Shown here in pieces: positions 38,455-47,104 of a stretch of 53,324 bases of DNA (position 1 is the first letter of the stretch; each line of letters opens with the position of its first letter). Origin of the DNA: Caldilineaceae bacterium bin34 (GTDB lineage: Bacteria; Chloroflexota; Anaerolineae; Caldilineales; Caldilineaceae); NCBI GenBank assembly GCA_002238555.1, contig MPMO01000030.1, forward strand, positions 1-53,324. Reading direction: 5' to 3'. A program made the position numbers and the translations under genes. The notes beneath the pieces are model-generated. The model searched no databases and was not told the DNA's origin. It saw nothing but the letters and a program-made list of their open reading frames with translations.

Positions 38455-38506
38455 CATAGTGCATGGACAACATGTGAGAAAACATTTCAGATCAGGAATA
38501 TTCGAC

Positions 38507-39001
38507 ATGCAGATTCTAGCAACTGATGCAAATGGCACCGAATTTTCCGGTGACGCTCCACACTTGGATAACGTTGCCATAGCTGCATTGAACACCTTCG
38601 AATTTTCAAAGAAAAAAGTCAAGGATAGCATCGACAACTTGGATATTCCTTCAGATGCCAAGTTTATGCTCCATTCCATCATGGACCAAACCATCGAGGT
38701 AGCCGTCGACACAGGAAAGGTTCTCATCTGGATCGGACGCAAAATCATAGAAATTGTCATGTTTCTGGCGCGTAACTTCCCGAACGCCACATTTGGAATG
38801 ATTTTCGGTGCTGTGATCGGTATCCTGATTTCGTCAATCCCGATCATTGGCTGGGCACTCGGGGGATTGGTCGGATCTGCCGTCGCTCTCGGAGCAATTC
38901 TGGGATTAGGACGCGGAGCAATTGAAGACTTCAAGGCGATGGCCGACGACCCACGTATCATAAAGGCCTGTAGCCAGTTCAACTCCCTGCTGACAAATTG
39001 A
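38507..39001 (+). CDS. Unrecognised membrane protein (first gene of two-gene island)
   Basis: A 164-residue protein. The N-terminal half is polar (MQILATDANGTEFSGDAPHL and so on). Residues about 80-95 are amphipathic or hydrophobic (IIEIVMFLARNFP), and residues 97-140 form a Gly-rich hydrophobic hairpin (FGMIFGAVIGILISSIPIIG, then WALGGLVGSAVALGAILGLG). The Gly-rich hairpin recalls bacteriocin-, holin- or glycine-zipper-like membrane segments, without family assignment. ATG 38507 is chosen over an ATG at 38438 because of the AGGA site and because the promoter -10 box overlaps the longer start. Base composition is clearly more AT-rich than that of the flanking catabolic genes. The next gene starts three bases after its stop, so the two are probably co-expressed. 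Confidence 0.7.
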   Translation: MQILATDANGTEFSGDAPHLDNVAIAALNTFEFSKKKVKDSIDNLDIPSDAKFMLHSIMDQTIEVAVDTGKVLIWIGRKIIEIVMFLARNFPNATFGMIFGAVIGILISSIPIIGWALGGLVGSAVALGAILGLGRGAIEDFKAMADDPRIIKACSQFNSLLTN

Positions 39002-39003
39002 TC

Positions 39004-39843
39004 ATGAACCAAGGCAACAATGACAGATTGCATGAGTGGTATGACAAATTCGCGGAATTGGAAATCGAATCTCCACTGTCAAGTCCCCTCGATTTCAAGA
39101 AGGAGTTGCATATAGGAGAAAATGCCTATCGATCGCTTATAATCAAGAAGAAAGTGTTAACGGCGGTGCGCTTCGCCGGCGCGGCAGGAATCGGTGGCGC
39201 GGCCGCTGGTTCTGGTGCAGTAGCAACTACGTTTTTCCCCGCGACAGGGATCATGGCGGCGCTGGGGCTGGGTGCCGCGGTCACCCCCGTTGGGTGGATT
39301 GTCTTGACCGCCGTTTTGTCCGGAGTTGCCTGGACCGTCATCGCCAAAAAATTCGATGATTTCGGCGTACGCCGTGTGGATGAGATTCCTAAATTCATTA
39401 ACACCCCTCTGGACTTGCTTGCTATCAGTATCTTCGATCTGCTTTCTCCAATGTTTGTGAAATTGGCGTCTGTTGATGGTGAATTTGATGAGCTGGAACG
39501 GAATACGATTGTCGATTATTTTGTGGATTGCTGGGGATACGACGAGAATTTCGTGAGAGTAGGTATCGACATGGCAAGTGAATCCGCTCTCAGGTTCAGT
39601 GAAGTCATCAGTAATTTCGTCGAATTCATACGGTCAAACCCGGATTGCAATGCAACGATCATTTCACATAACGTCATGGCGTTTCTTCATGAAGTCGCAG
39701 AAGCCAGCAATGGGGTAGTGGATCGTGAGCATCGCGCGCTCGTTGAAGCAGAGAGTGCCTTTGCTGAATGGCAAACACCTAAAGGATTTCGAGTAGGCGA
39801 ATGGGTTAAAGGCTTGGGCAAGTTTCGCGCACGCCGCTCATGA
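39004..39843 (+). CDS. Membrane protein with TerB-like C-terminal domain
   Basis: A 279-residue protein. Residues about 55-112 hold Gly/Ala-rich hydrophobic segments (VRFAGAAGIGGAAAGSGAVA, then GIMAALGLGAAVTPVGWIVL), like the hydrophobic hairpin of the preceding gene product. Residues about 145-250 resemble a TerB/DjlA-type helical domain: MFVKLASVDGEFDELERNTI, with the acidic DGEFDELE loop that in TerB relatives coordinates metal, then VMAFLHEVAEASNGVVDREH, a second similar acidic loop. TerB domains occur in tellurite-resistance, phage-defence and stress systems near the membrane. ATG 39004 is three bases after the upstream stop. The pair is AT-rich relative to its surroundings. Confidence 0.72.
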   Translation: MNQGNNDRLHEWYDKFAELEIESPLSSPLDFKKELHIGENAYRSLIIKKKVLTAVRFAGAAGIGGAAAGSGAVATTFFPATGIMAALGLGAAVTPVGWIVLTAVLSGVAWTVIAKKFDDFGVRRVDEIPKFINTPLDLLAISIFDLLSPMFVKLASVDGEFDELERNTIVDYFVDCWGYDENFVRVGIDMASESALRFSEVISNFVEFIRSNPDCNATIISHNVMAFLHEVAEASNGVVDREHRALVEAESAFAEWQTPKGFRVGEWVKGLGKFRARRS

Positions 39844-39966
39844 AATTCCTGCTTCGCAACCCCTTAGGATGTGTCGCCTCGCCGCGGTTGAACACCGCCC
39901 ACGGAAGTCTCTTATTGGGCTGAATTCCGTTTCCCCAGACTCCTTTTTCTGATCCAACGCCCTGCA

Positions 39967-40581
39967 CTAAGTGGTCACGATCAGGTCAAAAGAGCTTCTG
40001 GGCCTCACGTTGGAAAAATAGAAGTCTTCCACAGTTGTCCAGCGTGCGTGCCACTGCGCGAGGAACTCTGCTTCCTCCCGTCGGGTAAGTCGGGTCCACC
40101 GCTCCGTCTCCGATGTTTCGACCAGAACCGTCAGATCGACCAGATCGGCAAGTTGTGGCCCCGAGGAGTAGGCACCGTCAATGATGATGACCGGAGCTGG
40201 TTCAACCTCAACAACTGCGGCTTTCATTCCATAGGTGCCATCGGCTCTTGGACCGGTTTCGAAGTCGAATGGATGCCAACATGCCGCCGTCCCGGCACGC
40301 AGAGGTCCAACGGCCTGAGTACGGACTCTTGCCCAATCAAAGACTCTGGCGCCGCGCTCCTCGGCAGTCATTCGATCCCAGTCGGCATTGGGAATGGACG
40401 CGGCAAAGAAGTCGTCGAGAAGCACAACAGCCGCCGGCACCGCCTCAGCCACCCTGGACGCCAGCGTAGACTTTCCGGTACCGCTGCGGCCATCGAAGGC
40501 CACTACAAGGGGTACTTGGCCGGACGCGGCGGACCGTGTGACCAATTCCGTGATCGCGGCACAGGCTTCGGTCAGGGCCAT
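39967..40581 (-). CDS. Uridine kinase-like P-loop NTPase
   Basis: A 204-residue cytoplasmic P-loop kinase-like protein. Walker A is VAFDGRSGTGKSTLA near residue 31; VVLLDDFF near 55 holds the acidic residues expected near the acceptor nucleoside, and VIIIDGAYSSGPQLADL near 130 is the uridine-kinase-like Walker B region, followed by a LID-like Arg-rich stretch RWTRLTRREE. It resembles uridine kinase/phosphoribulokinase family members, but the acceptor is not certain. ATG 40581 is preferred over TTG 40596. It is oriented against the TerB island and is isolated by gaps of 120-240 bases on both sides. Confidence 0.8.
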   Translation of the reverse strand: MALTEACAAITELVTRSAASGQVPLVVAFDGRSGTGKSTLASRVAEAVPAAVVLLDDFFAASIPNADWDRMTAEERGARVFDWARVRTQAVGPLRAGTAACWHPFDFETGPRADGTYGMKAAVVEVEPAPVIIIDGAYSSGPQLADLVDLTVLVETSETERWTRLTRREEAEFLAQWHARWTTVEDFYFSNVRPRSSFDLIVTT

Positions 40582-40818
40582 GCGACGCTCAGACAACAGC
40601 GGCCATGTATCCGGACGCAGTCGCCGACTGGGAGAGTATCAAACCCCACACAACCGTCCCCTTTCAAATCGCATCTCCAACTGCACCCCGGAATCGATCC
40701 GGGTGTCGTGTACCTACTTCCTGGCCTGCTTCGGCATGTGCCCTGCGCGTATGCTCCGGTCCAAGCGCCAGGATATCAGCCGGCGCGGCATCAACCGGCA
40801 GACATGCTTTCGACGAGC

Positions 40819-41358
40819 TTAAACCGCCCGAGTCCGATTCAGATATGCAAACAACACGATGAGCAGCGTCCCAACTGCGACCAGCGCCAGTCCGATCCCG
40901 CGCACCACCACCAGACTGCTCCCCACCGGATTGGCAATCACCAGCACCCCGAGCCCGACGGCTGCGACTCCCACCGCGGCCCGGCCCCACTGGATGTGCG
41001 CCTGGCCGTCCTGCTCCCTGGTCCTGAATTGAGACACCTGTACGACCCCGAACAGAATGGCCAACACACCGGCCACGATGAGCAGGACACCGGGAAAGAC
41101 GGCCAGCGCAATCATCGGGTTGGCGATGGCCGCGATGCCGGCCAACAGGCTTAGCGCCCCGCCCAGCAGCAGCCGGTTGCGGGCCGGATGGCGCCGACGG
41201 CGCAGACCATCCCAAAGATTGGTTGCCCCCATCAACGCCAAGTAGACGCCCAGAACCGTGTAGAAGACGGTGGCGCCCCAATCGGGACGTATCAGAAGCA
41301 GAAACCCAAGCAGCGCGGTGGCGACACCGCTTCCACCCAGAACCCAGCGACCGGTCAT
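40819..41358 (-). CDS. HdeD/DUF308 family integral membrane protein
   Basis: A 179-residue protein with about six short hydrophobic segments in pairs, the HdeD/DUF308 pattern. Examples are GVATALLGFLLLIRPDWGAT near residue 12, then LLGGALSLLAGIAAIANPMI near 64 and LLIVAGVLAILFGVVQV near 93. The repeated G-x-x-L-x-x-x-NP sequences are family-typical. Family members are linked to acid stress and membrane homeostasis, but the molecular role is poorly known. It lies 15 bases downstream of the isomerase gene (stop 41374) and may share its transcript. Confidence 0.82.
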   Translation of the reverse strand: MTGRWVLGGSGVATALLGFLLLIRPDWGATVFYTVLGVYLALMGATNLWDGLRRRRHPARNRLLLGGALSLLAGIAAIANPMIALAVFPGVLLIVAGVLAILFGVVQVSQFRTREQDGQAHIQWGRAAVGVAAVGLGVLVIANPVGSSLVVVRGIGLALVAVGTLLIVLFAYLNRTRAV

Positions 41359-41373
41359 GCCCGTGGCACCGCG

Positions 41374-42156
41374 TCAGGCCCCGACACCCAGTTCGCGCCG
41401 GATCAGCGCCAGCGTGCCCAGGACTCCGGCCGCCTCGTCACCGTCCTCCGGCGTGCTTTCGATGCCCCACACGCCGGCATAGCCCGCATCCTTGAGCAGG
41501 CTGAAACAAAGACCCAGGTCCATCGACGGGTCGTTGCCGGCTTCGTCGAAGCCAAAGGCCTTGATGTGCAGCGCCTTGGCGTGCCCGGCGCAACTGCGCC
41601 AGGCCTCCTCGCGGCGTTCCGGGATCCAGTTGTAGGAATCGAACAGCAGGCCCAATTCGGGCAGGGCCTCCAGGAGCCTGATGGTGTTGTCCGGGTCCTT
41701 GGTGGGACCCCAGTGGTTCTCGGTCAGGATCTCGACGTTGCGCTCCCGGCCCCGGGCAATCAGGTCGTTGAAGCCCTCGACAATCACGGCAAAGGCATGG
41801 TCCGGCATGTCCTCCGGGCCGCCCGCATCAATGCGGACCTGGGGCGCGCCGAGCGCGGCGGCAATGTCGAGCCACTGTAGGGCACAGGCCCGGGTCTTTT
41901 CCCGATCCGCCGGGTCGTCTTCGTAGATGTGGCCGCCATCCACGGCCACGCAGCCCATGGCCAAACCGGCCTCCGCCGCGGCCCGGCCAACCCTTTCGGC
42001 AAAGCCGAGGTCCGTCTCGGCTTCCGTCAGATGCCGGTTCCACGGCTCGATGCAGTCGATGCCGTGCTCCCGGCAGAATTCGATGCAGCTGAAGATGTCC
42101 ATGTCGCCGGCTTCGACGGTTCGGCGAAAGCTGTAGGTCATGAGGCTGGTTTGCAT
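41374..42156 (-). CDS. Sugar phosphate isomerase/epimerase (TIM barrel)
   Basis: A 260-residue AP-endonuclease-2/IolE-like TIM barrel. Metal ligands appear as E147 (ILTENHWG), D173 (LLFDSYNW), H197 (ALHIKAF) and E233 (WGIESTP). It shares the ENHWG motif with the isomerase at 36892, so both belong to the same broad family, though the rest differs. The reaction is probably isomerisation or epimerisation of a keto sugar or inositol derivative. ATG 42156 is followed by MQTSLMTYSFRR. It diverges from the nitrilase-like gene across 227 bases that show no clear promoter. Confidence 0.88.
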   Translation of the reverse strand: MQTSLMTYSFRRTVEAGDMDIFSCIEFCREHGIDCIEPWNRHLTEAETDLGFAERVGRAAAEAGLAMGCVAVDGGHIYEDDPADREKTRACALQWLDIAAALGAPQVRIDAGGPEDMPDHAFAVIVEGFNDLIARGRERNVEILTENHWGPTKDPDNTIRLLEALPELGLLFDSYNWIPERREEAWRSCAGHAKALHIKAFGFDEAGNDPSMDLGLCFSLLKDAGYAGVWGIESTPEDGDEAAGVLGTLALIRRELGVGA

Positions 42157-42383
42157 GGGGCTGGCTCCGGAGGAAGGTTTGATAGGGATCGGATGCGGAT
42201 TTTAGCCCAGCGGAGAGCCATCCAATCCCGGACCAGGGACTCAAACCTGCACATTGTTCCCATCCGGGTGCCGAATCCACCGTCGGCCGGGCCTGCATCG
42301 AGCCAAGGGCAGCGAACGGGATCCGTCCCGAATCCCTGTGATACGATCCGCATGAGGGTCAGATTCGGACGACGCGGCATACC

Positions 42384-43793
42384 TTGAAAACGATCTCCGT
42401 AGCATCCCTGCAGCAGGGGATGAACATGCCGCTCACGCAAAAGGAGTTCCGCACGGACTTCGAGCGGTACCTTAAGGTCGCATCCGTGCGGCGCTGCGAC
42501 GTGGTGGTGGGCAGCGAACTGGGTGCCGCCATGATCGGGCTGCCCTTTGTGGAGCGCGGCCACCGCGAGGCCCTGGCCCGCATCCGGGATGGACAAAACC
42601 CCAAGGCCGGCATTCTCACGCGGTTGCGGGGTTCGGCCACGAAGCTGAACCCCGGATGGTCCACCGGCCAGACCCAGACACTTGTGCTCAAGGCCCTCGT
42701 GGCCCACCGCAAGCAGATTTGGGAGTACTACGACAACACGTTCGGACGCCTGGCCAAGAAGTACGAAGTGGTTCTTGTGGCGCCCAGTGCCTGGCTGTGG
42801 GATCCGGTGGACGGGCGGATGCGCAACATCGCCTGCGTCTACGATCGCGACGGCACCCGGGTCGGCTACCAGGCGAAGGTTCTCGTCAACCGCAGCGAAC
42901 GGAAACTGGCCCGGCCCGGAACCGGCTGGCAGCCCATTGAAACCAGTGTCGGCAACATCGGACTGGCCCTGGGCCACGACGCGCTGGTACCGGAGGTGGG
43001 CCGCCTGTTCGCCTCCCGCGGGGCCTCGGTGCTGGTGTCCCAGCTGGCCTGCCGCACCGACCTGGAATGGGGCCGCGCGCACCGCGCCACCTTGATGCGC
43101 TGCATGGAAAACCAGTTGTTCGGTGCGGTCAGCTGCCTGGTGGGCACGGATCGGCTTGACCCGGATCCCGAAGCGGACGCGCCCTACCGCGGCCATTCCA
43201 TGATGCTGGCCCCGATTGAGCTGTCGCCCAAGGGCAACGGCGTTCTGGTGCAGACGGACCATCCCCAGCGGCAGGGCATGGTGGTGTGCACGCTGGACTA
43301 CGAGGCCCTGCAGCTGATCTGGGAAAGTTCCGAACCCGCCTTCCGACAGGAATTCTCCCGGGTGTGGAGCCTGTACTCCCGCTCCCTGGTGCCGGAAGGG
43401 GACAGTTCCCGCCTGCTGCCGGAGCAGGTCCTGATGGATCCCGACGGCGATGCCATCGTGGACTCCGTGGCCGAACCGGTGGCGGCAGACGCCGACTCCG
43501 TTGTCGTGGTGCCGCCCTCCCCGGCCCGCCACCGGGAAGCGGCCGAGAATTCCAAGCCGGCTTCCGAGAATGCGGCGAACGCCGCCGACTATTCGGACAC
43601 CGGCGGCACCCTGGAGCACGGGGAGGAGCTGGTGGTCGAAAGCACCACGCTCGATGATCTGCATGTCATGCAGTCCAGGGCCGTGCCTTGGGAACCCCAT
43701 CCCATCGCCAACCGGCAGCCCCGGCAGGCCTATGGTCCGAGCGGCGACCTGGAAGACACCCGCGAGATGGAGACCCTCGACCAAAAGGGCTGA
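42384..43793 (+). CDS. Nitrilase-fold protein lacking the catalytic cysteine
   Basis: A 469-residue protein whose first 340 residues follow the carbon-nitrogen hydrolase fold. The catalytic Glu is likely E45 (VGSELG), the Lys K165 (YQAKVLV), and the second Glu E242 (RCMENQLFGAV). At the nucleophile site, where active members have ICYD followed by FPE, this protein reads LALGHDALVPE, so the Cys is replaced by G197. It therefore probably lacks amidase activity. Residues 340-469 form an acidic, low-complexity tail. Length exceeds that of typical nitrilases (260-350). It is 47 bases upstream of a membrane-protein gene, and the two could share a transcript. A regulatory or binding role is inferred, not shown. 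Confidence 0.82.
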   Translation: MKTISVASLQQGMNMPLTQKEFRTDFERYLKVASVRRCDVVVGSELGAAMIGLPFVERGHREALARIRDGQNPKAGILTRLRGSATKLNPGWSTGQTQTLVLKALVAHRKQIWEYYDNTFGRLAKKYEVVLVAPSAWLWDPVDGRMRNIACVYDRDGTRVGYQAKVLVNRSERKLARPGTGWQPIETSVGNIGLALGHDALVPEVGRLFASRGASVLVSQLACRTDLEWGRAHRATLMRCMENQLFGAVSCLVGTDRLDPDPEADAPYRGHSMMLAPIELSPKGNGVLVQTDHPQRQGMVVCTLDYEALQLIWESSEPAFRQEFSRVWSLYSRSLVPEGDSSRLLPEQVLMDPDGDAIVDSVAEPVAADADSVVVVPPSPARHREAAENSKPASENAANAADYSDTGGTLEHGEELVVESTTLDDLHVMQSRAVPWEPHPIANRQPRQAYGPSGDLEDTREMETLDQKG

Positions 43794-43840
43794 GACGCGC
43801 CGGGACGCGGTTGTCCGTCTCAACCCGGGCTGCTTGACCG

Positions 43841-45535
43841 GTGACCATTTCCGCTGAGGCACAACGACCCCGCCTGGTTGTTGTACGGCGTCTGTACCTC
43901 TACACCGTCGCGTTTGTCGGCCTGGTCGCAATCCACGGCAATCTGCGGTCCCTGACACGGGAGCTGACCAATTTCTGGATCAGCCTCGGGGACGACTGGC
44001 TCAATCCCCTTGCCTGGCCGGTTGAGAACATCCTCGAACGCAGCAGCATGCTGCTGGTGGCACTGCTGTTCTTCGCCGTCCATTGGACCCTGATTCAGGG
44101 CTATCTGCACGGAGACCGGGCGGAGACACGGAGCTCCCTCCGGCACCTCTTTGTTTGGCTTTGCCTGGTGGTCAGTTTCTACTGGTTCGGAGCTGGCCTT
44201 GCGGACTTCATTTCGGTGCCGCTCCAGATGCTGCCGGGCCTCCAGGCCGTGCCGGCCCGAACAGTACTGACCTCCTTGCCGATGGCAATCGTGCCGTTGG
44301 CGATCGCGGCCCTGTGCGTGGACCGGTTCGGGGGCATCTGCATCTCCGAACAAAACACCAACCGGACGCGCCTGGTGCGATTCATCGCCGCGGGCTGTCA
44401 ACTGCTGATGCCGCTGACATGCCTCCTGCTGATCATCGGCTACCTTCACGATGCGGCCTTCATGTTGCTGCTGCCCGCACTGCTGGGGCGCGCCGTGCAG
44501 ATGGGCGGCGAGCCCACCACCTGGATCCTGCCCGGCAATATCGCGGTGGTACTGGCCGCCATGCTGGTGCTGACCCGGTTGGAGCACCTGCGTTGCAACC
44601 GGCCGGAGGCCGACGCGACCACTCTGGCCGCGGCGTTCCGAACCGGCTACCTGCAAGCCGGCATGTTCACGGGCGTAATCCTGCTCTTCGTGGCCCTGGG
44701 CCTCGCGCTCAAGCCCCTGTTGCAGCCCCTCTTCACGGATCAACCGCCGTATCTGGGTCGGGTTGAGATCCTGCTCACGGTTGCCGTGACGCTCCCGATC
44801 GGCCTGGCCTGCTGGCAACTGTACGCCTGGCTCGGCCGTCGTTCCCCGGATCACAAACCCGCCGCCGAGTGGGCCGTCGCCCTGCCCCGCTTCCGGGACT
44901 ACGCCCTGGCCGCCGTCGGGTTGACGGTGCTGTCCGCCGGCACAAGCTTCATCCTGCGGGACCTGCTGCAGGGTCCACTCGATCCGGATCTTGCGGACCT
45001 CGACGACGTTGTACTTGGCATGAAGACCGGACTGCTGCCGGTCTGGTTCCCCGGCAGTGTGGAGGATTGGAGTTGGACCCTGGCGTCCATTCCCCTGCTG
45101 GGCGCCGTCTGGCAGACCATCGGCCGACACGCCCGCGGGCGTTCGCAATCCATTCTGGCCATCGTTCCCCGGCGCATCTACCTCTATCTGGTTTCGCTGA
45201 TCAGCGTCCTGTTCCTGCTGGTGCAGGGCGGCCTTATCCTCTACGCCCTTCTGCTGCTCTGGACCGGCGGCGAGGACACCCAGTGGGAAATGCGGCTGAC
45301 CGGCATTCCGGTGGCCGTGGTCGTGCTGATCTGGCACCTGGTGCTGCTCCGACGGGAAGAGGAATGGCCCGCACCGGAACCGGACGGGAACCGCGCCCGG
45401 ACGCAGCTGGACAGGGAACTGGCATCCCTGGATCGCGAAATCAACGCATTGACCCTCCGCCGGGACAGCCTGGTCCGCCAGCAGGCGGAACTGGATGCCG
45501 CCGGGCACGGAACACCGGAAGAACCCCATGAGTGA
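43841..45535 (+). CDS. Multi-pass membrane protein (DUF5671-like segments)
   Basis: A 564-residue protein from GTG 43841 with some twelve hydrophobic segments. A repeated signature starts at least two of its modules: VVRRLYLYTVAFVGLVAI near residue 13 and VPRRIYLYLVSLISVLFLL near 444; this RR-[LI]-YLY pattern is typical of DUF5671-type membrane proteins of Chloroflexota. The C-terminal 35 residues (QLDRELASLDREINALTLRR) are predicted to form a coiled coil. Function unknown. It overlaps the next gene by eight bases (ATGAGTGA), which implies coupled translation with a small anchored protein. Confidence 0.75.
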   Translation: MTISAEAQRPRLVVVRRLYLYTVAFVGLVAIHGNLRSLTRELTNFWISLGDDWLNPLAWPVENILERSSMLLVALLFFAVHWTLIQGYLHGDRAETRSSLRHLFVWLCLVVSFYWFGAGLADFISVPLQMLPGLQAVPARTVLTSLPMAIVPLAIAALCVDRFGGICISEQNTNRTRLVRFIAAGCQLLMPLTCLLLIIGYLHDAAFMLLLPALLGRAVQMGGEPTTWILPGNIAVVLAAMLVLTRLEHLRCNRPEADATTLAAAFRTGYLQAGMFTGVILLFVALGLALKPLLQPLFTDQPPYLGRVEILLTVAVTLPIGLACWQLYAWLGRRSPDHKPAAEWAVALPRFRDYALAAVGLTVLSAGTSFILRDLLQGPLDPDLADLDDVVLGMKTGLLPVWFPGSVEDWSWTLASIPLLGAVWQTIGRHARGRSQSILAIVPRRIYLYLVSLISVLFLLVQGGLILYALLLLWTGGEDTQWEMRLTGIPVAVVVLIWHLVLLRREEEWPAPEPDGNRARTQLDRELASLDREINALTLRRDSLVRQQAELDAAGHGTPEEPHE

Positions 45536-46019
45536 CACCACCGCCTCCGGCCGCTTCTGGCAGCTGGACCGCTTTACCATCAGCCTGCTGGTTCTGATCG
45601 GCACCCTGTTCCTGGTTGCCCTGGTTTCGGTGGTGGCCAACCGCGACCAGACCGACCTTGAGGCGTTGCCGCTGTACCGGACGGACAACAGTCCCGAGGC
45701 CGTGGTCTACAACGGCTACCTTGCCCTGCAACGGGGCGAAATGGACCAGTATGAAAAACTGTTTGCGCCGGAACGCTGGGAGGAATTGAACGAAAAGGAC
45801 GGCGATATGCTGTTTGGATATTATTCTCCCGGCACTTTCGGGCTCAAGGTGGTCGACGCCGCCGTCGACGGCAGTGCCGCGGTCGTGACCGTGGCCGTCT
45901 ACCGCACGGACAACCGCGGCTTTTTCGGCCTGCGTTCGGTTCAGGCCGATCAGTGGACGGTCGACGTTGAACAAATCGACGGCCAGTGGAAACTTCTAAA
46001 CCGTCTGCCACAGAGTTGA
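45528..46019 (+). CDS. Small membrane-anchored protein with NTF2-like outer domain
   Basis: A 163-residue protein with one membrane span at about residues 14-36 (FTISLLVLIGTLFLVALVSV) and an extracytoplasmic domain. That domain (VVYNGYLALQRGEMDQYEKL, then LKVVDAAVDGSAAVVTVAVY, ending DGQWKLLNRLPQS) has the size and helix-then-strands order of NTF2-like/DUF4878-type folds; this is inferred from pattern. ATG 45528 overlaps the previous gene. The two membrane proteins probably work together in the envelope. Confidence 0.68.
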   Translation: MSDTTASGRFWQLDRFTISLLVLIGTLFLVALVSVVANRDQTDLEALPLYRTDNSPEAVVYNGYLALQRGEMDQYEKLFAPERWEELNEKDGDMLFGYYSPGTFGLKVVDAAVDGSAAVVTVAVYRTDNRGFFGLRSVQADQWTVDVEQIDGQWKLLNRLPQS

Positions 46020-46060
46020 GGCTTGTCTGTCATGGCCTTGATTGATATGTCCGGCCTGCC
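46017..46060 (+). repeat. Relic copy of the exporter B ATPase start region
   Basis: The sequence TTGAGGCTTGTCTGTCATGG at 46017 and onward matches 49371-49413, where it leads into the ATPase gene at 49386. The reading MALIDMSGL here mirrors MTMIQVSDL there, then similarity stops. It looks like the remaining 5' end of a deleted paralogous ATPase gene. Confidence 0.6.
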
Positions 46061-46131
46061 CCCAGGGCAGTCGCACCGGAACCAACCCATTTGTAAACCG
46101 AGCCGCTTGGTCTGGATCCAAAATGGGCTAA

Positions 46132-46165
46132 GTTCAGGCTGCCGGATCGATCCGGCAGCCTGAAC
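46132..46165. promoter_or_regulatory. 34-bp perfect palindrome upstream of the exporter operon
   Basis: Two 17-base arms (46132-46148 and 46149-46165) are exact reverse complements around ATCGAT. It lies 112 bases after the previous stop and 72 bases before the ATPase ATG at 46238. It could be a dimeric-repressor operator, or a hairpin ending the upstream transcript; no U tract follows. Confidence 0.75.
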
Positions 46166-46237
46166 GGCACCAGTTGTCGCGGGCCGGGAGTACCTTCGGC
46201 CAGAGGCGGAACACGAGCAGCCGCCAGGAGATGTAGG

Positions 46238-47104
46238 ATGGCGAGTCCGGCTATTTCAGTGAAGGATTTGAGTTTCAGCTATGGTGACAATCTGGCTGTG
46301 GACGGTATTTCCTTCGACGTGGCGGAAGGCGAGGTGTTCGGATTCCTGGGCCCCAACGGCGCGGGCAAGTCGACCACGGTGAGACTGCTGACGGGACAGC
46401 TCACGCCCCAGGCCGGCACGGCCGAGCTGCTGGGCATGGACATCGTGTCCGAACGCAAGAAGGCGCAGCAGGAGATGGGCATCTCCTATGAATCCACCAA
46501 TCTGTACGAGCAGCTGAACGCGGTGGAAAACCTCAATCTGTTCGCGCGGCTCTATAAAGTGGCCGACTTCGACGCCATGGCGCTCCTGGAAAGGGTCGGC
46601 CTGAGCGGACGGGAGAAGGAGCACGTTGCCAACTATTCCAAGGGCATGAAGCAACGCCTTATGATGGCCCGCGCGCTGGTCAGTCGTCCCCGGCTGCTGT
46701 TTCTGGACGAACCCACGGACGGGCTCGACCCGGTGTCAACGCAGACCGTTCATTCCTTGATCGAGACGGCGACCCGGGAAGGCGCCGCTGTGTTCCTGAC
46801 CACCCACGACATGGTGGAAGCGGACAAGCTGTCGGATCGGGTGGCCTTCATCCATGAAGGCCGGATCGTGGCCCTGGACACGCCTGCGGCCCTGAAGCAG
46901 CGGTTTGGCATGCGGGCGCTCAAGGTGGAAGTCGGACACGCCAACGGCCAGACGGAGCTGAGGGAAGTGGCCCTGGACGAAGCCGGCACGGCCCAAGCAG
47001 TACACGACCTGTTTCGGGACGAGCATGTCCTGACCGTGCACAGCGAAGAGGCAACGCTGGAGGACATCTTCATCGACATCACGGGCCGGGGGCTGCAGGG
47101 ATGA
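46238..47104 (+). CDS. ABC exporter A, ATP-binding protein
   Basis: A 288-residue ABC-2-type ATPase. Walker A is GPNGAGKSTT near residue 38, the signature YSKGMKQRLMMARAL near 130, Walker B LLFLDEPTDGLDP near 150, and the H-loop LTTHDM near 183. The C-terminal extension ending EEATLEDIFIDITGRGL is typical of drug/antibiotic or lipid exporters of the CcmA/NatA type. Its last four bases overlap the first permease gene (ATGA), so the pair is coupled. It probably drives efflux of a hydrophobic compound or peptide; the substrate is unknown. Confidence 0.93.
   Translation: MASPAISVKDLSFSYGDNLAVDGISFDVAEGEVFGFLGPNGAGKSTTVRLLTGQLTPQAGTAELLGMDIVSERKKAQQEMGISYESTNLYEQLNAVENLNLFARLYKVADFDAMALLERVGLSGREKEHVANYSKGMKQRLMMARALVSRPRLLFLDEPTDGLDPVSTQTVHSLIETATREGAAVFLTTHDMVEADKLSDRVAFIHEGRIVALDTPAALKQRFGMRALKVEVGHANGQTELREVALDEAGTAQAVHDLFRDEHVLTVHSEEATLEDIFIDITGRGLQG

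Noticed and set aside
42138..45688. Open frames of 606 and 622 residues on the minus strand opposite the nitrilase-like and membrane-protein genes
   Set aside because: Shadow frames: composition is biased to Gln, His, Arg and Gly, and the plus strand encodes conserved families there.
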